The notes under the pieces were generated by a model. The model was given only the letters and a program-made list of their open reading frames with translations. It was not told the origin of the DNA and searched no databases. A program made the position numbers and the translations under genes. DNA of 15,637 nucleotides from JAVBKE01 sp031554215 (GTDB taxonomy: Bacteria; Bacillota; Bacilli; JARBTR01), in the NCBI GenBank assembly GCA_031554215.1, contig JAVBKF010000196.1, positions 1 through 15,637 of the forward strand. Reading direction: 5' to 3'. Positions 6,932 through 12,888 of this stretch are shown in pieces; position 1 is the first letter of the stretch, and each line of letters starts with the position of its first letter.

Positions 6932-8524
6932 ATGGTATTATTTAGTGAGTTAGGAATTAGCAAGTCAACACTTAAATCGATTGAGAAGATGGGATTTGAA
7001 GAGGCAACGCCGATTCAATCAGAAACAATTCCAATGGCATTAAAAGGTGGAGACGTCATTGGTCAAGCGCAAACAGGTACAGGAAAAACCGCTGCGTTTG
7101 GAATTCCAATGATCGAGAAGATTGATCCGAAGGTGGATGAAACACAAGGTTTGATCATTGCACCGACGCGTGAACTAGCGTTACAGGTGTCAGAAGAATT
7201 ATACAAACTAGGAAGCGACCGCAGAGTGCGCGTGTTGAGTGTATTTGGTGGACAGGATATTTCAAGACAAATTCGTTCTTTGAAAAGAGCGCCACATATA
7301 ATTGTTGGTACGCCAGGACGATTACTTGACCATATCAATCGCCGGACAATGAAACTGCACACTGTGCAAACGGTTATCCTTGACGAGGCAGATGAAATGC
7401 TTAACATGGGCTTCATTGAAGACATTGAGGCGATTTTGGCACAGGTACCCGATGAGCATCAAACATTGTTGTTCTCAGCGACAATGCCTGAACCAATTCG
7501 TCGTATCGCCAACCGTTTCATGAATGATCCGCAACTAGTGAAAGTGAAAGCGAAAGAGATGACGGTACCACTTGTCAAACAATTCTACGTTCGTGTTCCT
7601 GAGCGTGAGAAATTTGATGCATTTACTCGTTTACTTGATATTCATGTGCCAGAACTTGCGATCGTATTCGGAAGAACGAAACGCCGTGTTGATGAGCTGA
7701 TCGAAGCACTAGCAGTTCGTGGATACAATGCAGATGGTATTCATGGTGACTTGACGCAATCGAAGCGTCTCCAGGTACTCAAGAAGTTTAAAGAAGGTAA
7801 TGTAGAAATCTTAGTTGCGACTGATGTTGCTGCGCGTGGACTTGATATTTCAGGCGTAACACATGTATACAACTTCGATATTCCGCAAGACCCTGAATCA
7901 TATGTTCACCGTATCGGTCGTACAGGTCGTGCAGGTAAGGAAGGAATGGCCATTACATTCGTTTCTCCGCGCGAAATGGCGTATCTTGAGATTGTCGAAA
8001 AGACAACGAACCGGAAGATGGATCGTATCAATCCACCTTCTGCAACTGCAGCGATTGAAAGTCAGCGTAAAGCTGTGAAAGATAAATTGCTTACGTCTGC
8101 ACAAGAAGATGAGCTAAATGACTATCTTCCAATGGCAGAAGAATTACTTCAAGGTGCTGATGCAAGCCGCGTGGTCGCAGCTTGCCTGAAGCAAATGGTG
8201 AAGGATTCAGAAGAGAAGCCAGTTAATATCACAGAAGAGCGTCCATTGCCTTACAAACGTTTCAATAATGGATCTGGATCTGGTTCTGGCGATCGTAACC
8301 GTGGTGGTAACAATCGTGGCAGCAACAACCGTGGTGGTGGCTATCGCGGGGGAGAGCGCAAATCATATGGTGATCGTCGTAACCGCAGCGAAGGCGGAAG
8401 TGGTGGCGGCCGTCGATACGGAGAGAACAAACGCCCTACTGGTAGTGGTTCAACCGGTTCGTTCTCTGAGAACAGACGTAGTGCTGACAGACGTAATAAC
8501 GATCGTCCAAGAGGCGATAAATAA
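6932..8524 (+). CDS. cshA: DEAD-box ATP-dependent RNA helicase CshA
   Basis: An RNA helicase of the cytosolic RNA degradation and cold-adaptation machinery. It is 530 residues. The Q motif region is F4-SELGIS to GFEEATPIQ (21-29). Then come motif I AQTGTGKT (46-53), PTRELA (78-83), GG (106-107), TPGR (127-130), DEAD (151-154), SAT (182-184), and in the second RecA domain HGDLTQ, ATDVAARGLDI (296-306) and HRIGRTGR (326-333). A dimerisation-type region follows (about 355-430), then a basic Gly/Arg/Asn/Ser tail (445-530) with RGG-like steps, probably for RNA binding. AAAGGGG stands seven bases before the ATG. The cshA assignment rests on the neighbours (ddl, murF upstream, acpS downstream) and on length. 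The leader hairpins suggest regulation at RNA level. Confidence 0.95.
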   Translation: MVLFSELGISKSTLKSIEKMGFEEATPIQSETIPMALKGGDVIGQAQTGTGKTAAFGIPMIEKIDPKVDETQGLIIAPTRELALQVSEELYKLGSDRRVRVLSVFGGQDISRQIRSLKRAPHIIVGTPGRLLDHINRRTMKLHTVQTVILDEADEMLNMGFIEDIEAILAQVPDEHQTLLFSATMPEPIRRIANRFMNDPQLVKVKAKEMTVPLVKQFYVRVPEREKFDAFTRLLDIHVPELAIVFGRTKRRVDELIEALAVRGYNADGIHGDLTQSKRLQVLKKFKEGNVEILVATDVAARGLDISGVTHVYNFDIPQDPESYVHRIGRTGRAGKEGMAITFVSPREMAYLEIVEKTTNRKMDRINPPSATAAIESQRKAVKDKLLTSAQEDELNDYLPMAEELLQGADASRVVAACLKQMVKDSEEKPVNITEERPLPYKRFNNGSGSGSGDRNRGGNNRGSNNRGGGYRGGERKSYGDRRNRSEGGSGGGRRYGENKRPTGSGSTGSFSENRRSADRRNNDRPRGDK

Positions 8525-8535
8525 CATTAATATTG

Positions 8536-8577
8536 AAAAGGGCTTGAATTCATGTCACAATGATTCAGGCCTTTTTT
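8536..8577 (+). terminator. Rho-independent terminator after cshA
   Basis: A 14-base arm at 8536-8549 (AAAAGGGCTTGAAT) pairs with 8563-8577 (ATTCAGGC then CTTTTTT), allowing two wobbles. It lies 12 bases after the cshA stop, so acpS needs its own promoter or read-through. Confidence 0.9.
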
Positions 8578-8774
8578 CCTAGATTGGTATTGACATCCAA
8601 TAGCATCATTTTACGGGCGCTTTGCAGAAATGGCTTTGTTGATTTCACGGTTTACTGATCATGATATGTGCAGAAACGATATGAAGCAAACGACACGACA
8701 TTAGCTATTGTGAGGGGCTTTTGGGTTGACCAGAATCTTAGATATGTTGTGAAAATAGCATCTTGGAGGAAAAT

Positions 8775-9128
8775 ATGATTAAAGGAATTGGCATCGATAT
8801 CATTGACATTACAAGAATTGTGGCACTTACAAAGAGAAAGCCACAATTTGTAGAGAAAATTCTAGCACCAGAGGAAATTGAACAGTTCAATCAGCTTGGT
8901 GAAGGCAAGCGGCGAAATGAGTGGCTTGCTGGCAGGTTTGCAGCCAAGGAAGCTTTTTCTAAAGCACTTGGTACTGGGATTGGTGCCGAGGCGCCCTTTC
9001 ATGAGATTGTCGTAGTCAATGATGAAGTAGGGAAGCCAGTAGTTCATTTTCGAGCATTAAAGGGGGTTCATTTGTCGATATCGCATTCTGAACGCTACGC
9101 AGTGGCTCAGGTCGTTATCGAGGAATAG
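8775..9128 (+). CDS. acpS: Holo-[acyl-carrier-protein] synthase
   Basis: AcpS transfers 4'-phosphopantetheine from CoA to the serine of acyl carrier protein, activating fatty-acid synthesis. From the ATG at 8775 the protein is 117 residues, typical for the family. GIGIDIIDITRI at the N-terminus places Asp8, and GRFAAKEAFSKALGTG places Glu59, both expected Mg ligands. SISHSERYAVA (101-111) is the conserved C-terminal motif. GGAGG (8765-8769) is five bases before the ATG; a TTG at 8763 overlaps this site and would misplace Asp8, so it is rejected. It sits 250 bases after cshA. In many relatives alanine racemase (alr) follows acpS; it is absent here. Confidence 0.96.
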   Translation: MIKGIGIDIIDITRIVALTKRKPQFVEKILAPEEIEQFNQLGEGKRRNEWLAGRFAAKEAFSKALGTGIGAEAPFHEIVVVNDEVGKPVVHFRALKGVHLSISHSERYAVAQVVIEE

Positions 9129-9398
9129 CCCCCCTTTAAATTGATATTTTTTGTGACTGGTCGTTTGTATATCGAATACGGTAGCCGGACATCAGAATGT
9201 GTGCGCGTCACCAAGCGGTAGATTGCAAGTGTGATAATGGTCGTAGGGTGCATCAGGAAACAGACTTTATTGTGAACAGCATCGGCAATATTGGCCGCGC
9301 TTGCCCGCTTTTTCTTATAGATCACACGAAAAATGGCCGCATTTCCGATAAGCGAAGAACGCTCGGTTAAATTGATTCTCCATACTATAGTAAGAACT
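9107..9398 (-). other. Coding-like antisense frame between acpS and the OPT gene
   Basis: The minus strand is open from a stop near 9398 to 9107, overlapping the 3' end of acpS by 22 bases. The inferred peptide contains SLIGNAAIFRVIYKKKR and TRTHSDVRLPYSIYKR, which look protein-like rather than random. No ATG or ribosome binding site is present in frame; only a GTG at 9325 could start it. Other frames here are also rather open. It may be a gene remnant or a non-coding repeat. The rest of the 9129-9574 gap shows nothing but the promoter before the transporter. Confidence 0.25.
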
Positions 9399-9510
9399 TG
9401 TTAAAACGAGCAGGGATATATCTTTGATTTGAATCTGAAAGAGGTGCCTTTAATTTAATGAAAAAAAGGGAACGTTCTGTGAATTTTCTCTGGTGGGATT
9501 ATTTATCGTA

Positions 9511-9539
9511 TTGCTGATTATCTACTGCCGTGATATTAT
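9511..9539 (+). promoter_or_regulatory. Promoter for the OPT-PqqD unit
   Basis: TTGCTG (9511-9516), 17 bases, then TATTAT (9534-9539) preceded by TGA, an extended -10. The transporter ATG is 36 bases downstream, leaving a short leader with an AAAGGAAG ribosome binding site at 9557-9564. Confidence 0.75.
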
Positions 9540-9574
9540 AAGTCTAGCATTAAGGGAAAGGAAGTGTAGAATTA

Positions 9575-11500
9575 ATGGAAAAAAAATTACCAAAAGGGGC
9601 TTACGGAGGGGTATCGGGCAAAGATTATACGCCCTATGTTACAGATAAGTCAAAGAGTGGCGGGAACATTGCAGTCTTACTTATCGGTATTCTTCTTGCA
9701 ACTGTCTTTGCGGCATCAACAACATACTCAGGAATGAAAGCTGGACTAACGGTCGCAGCGGGTATTCCTGGAGCAATCTTAGGTGCTGGTTTTGTCAGTG
9801 CATTTGCTAAGTCCAAGGGTATTTTAGGAAAGAACTTGATTCAAGGGATGGCTAGCGGAGGAGAATCTATTGCTAGTGGTATGATATTCGTTCTACCAGC
9901 GATTCTACTAATTGGCGGAGATGTTACTTTCATGGAAGGTATTCTCGTCGGCTGTGGCGGTGCACTTCTCGGAATCGGAATTGCTTCACTTGTTCATAAC
10001 TATTTAATTGTCGAAGAGCATGGTAACTTAATGTATCCAGAGTCAATGGCCATTTCAGAGACACTTGTTGCTTCTGATTCTGGTGGTGACTCACTCAAGT
10101 ATATGGGTATAGGTTTTGGTATTGGTGGTCTCATCACCATGGTAACAACCTCAGTTTTTGGTCTATTTAATAACGTGATTAGCTATGTAGGAGAGCAAAA
10201 TTTCAAGTGGAGAATCCAAGCAGAAGTAAACCCTTTACTACTAGGTATTGGATTTATTGTTGGATTGGAAGTTTCACTTGCGATGTTTGCGGGTTCTGTG
10301 TTAGCAAACTTTGGTGTAATGCCATTAATCGGATACTTTGCTGATCTAGCAAGTTCTAGTGCAATGGTTTGGAATGATCCAAGTATGCCAATCAATGCGA
10401 TGGATGCAGGCGCAATAGCCAATTCATACATCAAGTACATTGGTGCAGGAATGATGCTTTGCGGTGGTATCATCGGAGCAATCAAGTTGATTCCTGTTAT
10501 CGTTACATCTCTCAAAGAAACCTTGAAAGCAAAATCAGGTGGCGAGGGATCTACAAGCTCATTACAAATGATCATTTTATTTGGTGGCGTGATTCTGACA
10601 TTCGTGACAGGATTCTTCATCGCTGAAAGTGCAACAATGGCGATTGTAGCTTCAATCGTTTCACTGATTCTCATCTTGATGTTTACAATTGTTTCTGGGC
10701 GTTTAACAGGAACGATCGGCACATCTAACTTACCAGTTTCTGGTATGACAATTGCGTCGCTTGTTATCCTGACATTGATTTTCGTTTCGATGGGATGGAA
10801 GGGACAAGCAGACAACGAAAGCTTACTATTATTCGGTACAGTCATCGTTGTCGCAATTGGTATCGCAGGTGGATATATGCAATCACAAAAAGTTACGTAT
10901 ATTGTTGGTGGAAACAAACAAGAAATGCAAAAATACTTTGTTATTGCTGCAATTGTTGGCGTAATCGTAGTTGTTAGTACGATTCTTTTACTAGCTGATC
11001 AATTGAAAATGACAGGCGATGAAGCACAGTTCGCATTACCACAAGCGAATCTGATGGCAACACTCACATCAGGTATCATGCAAGGAAACCTTCCGTGGGT
11101 AATGATTTTCGCTGGTGTGTTCATGGCGCTAGTTCTTTATTTCTTGAAATTACCGATCATGACAGTAGCAATTGGCTTCTATCTACCAATTTCGACTGTG
11201 ACAATTATTTTAATTGGCGCGTTGATTCGTGTCTTGATTGAAAAGACTGCGGGTAAGGATGAGAAATTAAAAGAAACAAGAGTGGCTAATGGTGTTAGTC
11301 TTTCTTCAGGACTCGTAGCAGGTGGTTCTATTATCGGACTTCTTGGTATTATCCTGCAGGTGTCTGGCGTTATCGAGCTACAAGAATTAACTGGTTTTGC
11401 GGCTGGAAACGGCATTGCTTGGATTTTATTGATTGTCTTGGTTACTGCAACAACATTACCGATCATCACTTCTAAAGTGAAGAACAATAATGGAAAGTAA
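9575..11500 (+). CDS. OPT-family oligopeptide transporter
   Basis: A multi-pass membrane transporter of the OPT superfamily, which takes up peptides or metal-chelate compounds by cation symport; substrate unknown. It is 641 residues. A short polar N-terminus (about 1-28) precedes many hydrophobic segments, roughly 14 to 16. Family marks are TTYSGMKAGLTVAAGIPGAI (about 49-68), KNLIQGMASGGESIASGMIF (about 86-105), and VEEHGNLMYPES (about 146-157), the conserved EEHG-YPE region after the early helices. A polar loop at about 310-330 separates the two halves, and another repeated half ends at LPIITSKVK. It has its own promoter and overlaps the next gene by 11 bases, so both are read from one mRNA. 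No binding protein or ATPase is nearby, as expected for OPT rather than ABC peptide uptake. Confidence 0.93.
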   Translation: MEKKLPKGAYGGVSGKDYTPYVTDKSKSGGNIAVLLIGILLATVFAASTTYSGMKAGLTVAAGIPGAILGAGFVSAFAKSKGILGKNLIQGMASGGESIASGMIFVLPAILLIGGDVTFMEGILVGCGGALLGIGIASLVHNYLIVEEHGNLMYPESMAISETLVASDSGGDSLKYMGIGFGIGGLITMVTTSVFGLFNNVISYVGEQNFKWRIQAEVNPLLLGIGFIVGLEVSLAMFAGSVLANFGVMPLIGYFADLASSSAMVWNDPSMPINAMDAGAIANSYIKYIGAGMMLCGGIIGAIKLIPVIVTSLKETLKAKSGGEGSTSSLQMIILFGGVILTFVTGFFIAESATMAIVASIVSLILILMFTIVSGRLTGTIGTSNLPVSGMTIASLVILTLIFVSMGWKGQADNESLLLFGTVIVVAIGIAGGYMQSQKVTYIVGGNKQEMQKYFVIAAIVGVIVVVSTILLLADQLKMTGDEAQFALPQANLMATLTSGIMQGNLPWVMIFAGVFMALVLYFLKLPIMTVAIGFYLPISTVTIILIGALIRVLIEKTAGKDEKLKETRVANGVSLSSGLVAGGSIIGLLGIILQVSGVIELQELTGFAAGNGIAWILLIVLVTATTLPIITSKVKNNNGK

Positions 11501-11837
11501 TGAGGAAGTCTTAGGTCTCATCTTCAAAGTGAACGAGGATCTCCTTTATGAGGTGAGTGACCAAGGGTTGGTCACAATCCTCATAAAACAGGAGCACTGG
11601 ATTCAGCGGTCCATTAGGCGGATTGGGTTTAATATTCCAATGTATAAGCGCACTACTTTTGATGCATACGCCAGCTTTGTCTTTCTGCAAATTGATGGGG
11701 TAAGAAATGTGCAAGAAATTGGTGCTTTGCTAGAAGAAAAGTACGTGGAGACGTCTGAATATTTGTATGAGAGATTATTGCTTTTTCTTAACCATATTGA
11801 AGTAAATGATCAGTATATACATGCGATCAATAAGTGA
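11490..11837 (+). CDS. PqqD-like (RiPP recognition element-like) small protein
   Basis: A 115-residue soluble protein whose residues about 15-110 resemble PqqD-family domains: an N-terminal strand region (NEDLLYEVSDQG, LVTILIKQE) and then DAYASFVFLQIDGVRNVQEIGALLEEKY with LYERLLLFLNHIE. These are the winged-helix signature of Asp-Ala-x-x-x-F, followed by IDG, and a C-terminal helix. In PQQ and other RiPP pathways such domains bind precursor peptides; in this setting no radical-SAM enzyme or precursor gene is seen. Its ATG lies inside the end of the OPT gene (11-base overlap, different frame), which suggests translational coupling and a role with the transporter. The exact partner is unknown. 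A strong terminator follows after four bases. Confidence 0.8.
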   Translation: MESNEEVLGLIFKVNEDLLYEVSDQGLVTILIKQEHWIQRSIRRIGFNIPMYKRTTFDAYASFVFLQIDGVRNVQEIGALLEEKYVETSEYLYERLLLFLNHIEVNDQYIHAINK

Positions 11838-11841
11838 GAAT

Positions 11842-11877
11842 AGGTGCGCGCCTAGCAATAGGTGTGTACCTGTTTTT
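11842..11877 (+). terminator. Strong Rho-independent terminator of the OPT-PqqD unit
   Basis: AGGTGCGCGCCTA (11842-11854) pairs over all 13 bases with TAGGTGTGTACCT (11859-11871), using three G-T wobbles, around a GCAA tetraloop, then G and five T. Confidence 0.95.
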
Positions 11878-12444
11878 CCATTTTTTGATTACTTATATAA
11901 TCAAAAGAGAGTAGGATGCTCTAAGTCAAATTGATTTTTTGGAAGAGTTAATAGGAAAGTTGCAAATTAACTTGAGACTAATTAGCATCTTTTTGGCTTT
12001 AATAGCGTGCGATTCAACAATTATTGAGGTTTTGCGTGTAGACTTTTTGGCAGTACAATATCAATTTTTAAACGCCTTAGTATCGCTTTTCATTTTTTGG
12101 CGTGCGAGATTTCAAATATACGTCTTAAATTAGTGACAATGAGTGGATGTACCATGTGAGCTAATTGTTGTATTATATAATAAGAGAATTGTCGACAAAT
12201 ATAGCAGTTGGTTCAGAAAAATGGAGAATTGAATTGTGCTGCGAATAGAGTGAAAGATGTATAGAGATTATTCCTGAGACATTTCACTTAACAGGTTAAT
12301 AGGATACTGAGTCTATCCTATTATTTGAAAATTAGGAATATTTTAGTGATATTCATTGCTAACTAGATACGCGTGTGCCCACGCGGAAGTTTAATTTATA
12401 ATAAAAGTAAATTACTTAAATATTTTTTTATAAATGTGGCTACT

Positions 12445-12471
12445 TTGCCATGCAGATTCTGCCCTTATAAT
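12445..12471 (+). promoter_or_regulatory. Possible distal promoter of the surface protein gene
   Basis: TTGCCA (12445-12450) and a perfect TATAAT (12466-12471), but spaced by only 15 bases. It would give a leader of about 410 bases. Confidence 0.4.
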
Positions 12472-12751
12472 AGAAATAATTTTCTGTGCGTTGAACAATA
12501 CAATTAATGGATCTTAATTTGTTCCTAAGGGAAAGGCTAACAAAACATTTTGCTTATTACATTCGATAGAGTGACCTCAAAAACTATTTGATAACTGCAT
12601 GATGATGACAGGCTTGTAGAGCACAAACGGAAGTACAAACTTTGTAATAGAGCAGCAATCTTGTTTTCTACTTTTGAAACCATTTGTTTGTGCGAACCAG
12701 TGTTTTTGAGAAGAGTAGGAGAATTATTTTTGAAAACTATTTCATAAAAGT

Positions 12752-12780
12752 TTGATGCCAACGTGCCTATAGAATACAAA
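12752..12780 (+). promoter_or_regulatory. Possible proximal promoter of the surface protein gene
   Basis: TTGATG (12752-12757), 17 bases, TACAAA (12775-12780). Each box matches four of six consensus positions. The leader would be about 100 bases. Confidence 0.35.
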
Positions 12781-12888
12781 AAAAATAGTTTTTCTTGAAA
12801 TATTGTGAAACATTTTTTGCGGGTCCAAATAATCGTTCTGGGTTCAAAATTTTTGAGATAACTAGTGGGTAAAAAAGGAGAAAAATAA

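Larger units (their letters stand above)
11878..12888. other. Gene-free 1 kb upstream of the surface protein
   Basis: No convincing gene is seen on either strand. It contains an inverted repeat TTTTGATTA (11883-11891) / TAATCAAAA (11898-11906), a hairpin AATAGGATA (12298-12306) / TATCCTATT (12314-12322), a short GC hairpin CGCGTG (12370-12375) / CACGCG (12380-12385), and a near-identical 15-base pair of direct repeats at 12580-12594 and 12733-12747 (one mismatch). It is AT-rich with many short T and A runs. It probably holds regulatory sequence for the surface gene. Confidence 0.6.

Noticed and set aside
8726..8756. TTGACC as a promoter for acpS
   Set aside because: The only A/T-rich -10 candidates are 11 or 19 bases away, so the spacing is poor.
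9057..9139. Inverted pair TTAAAGGGGG / CCCCCTTTAA across the acpS end
   Set aside because: The 63-base loop lies mostly in coding sequence and no clean T tail follows; probably chance or only weakly structured.
9469..9478. GAACGTTC palindrome as a LexA or SOS box
   Set aside because: The Gram-positive LexA box needs four bases between GAAC and GTTC; here there is none.
9458..9642. Small membrane-like peptide if one A were added to the A run at 9461-9467
   Set aside because: It needs an assumed base and then overlaps the OPT promoter and start codon; the existing frame stops after 19 codons.
10183..10917. 244-codon minus-strand frame inside the OPT gene
   Set aside because: A mirror of the transporter's codon pattern; rich in I, T and P as expected from antisense of membrane-protein codons.
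11939..12133. 64-codon hydrophobic frame starting with TTG
   Set aside because: No ribosome binding site, TTG inside a T run, and the hydrophobicity is what random T-rich DNA gives.
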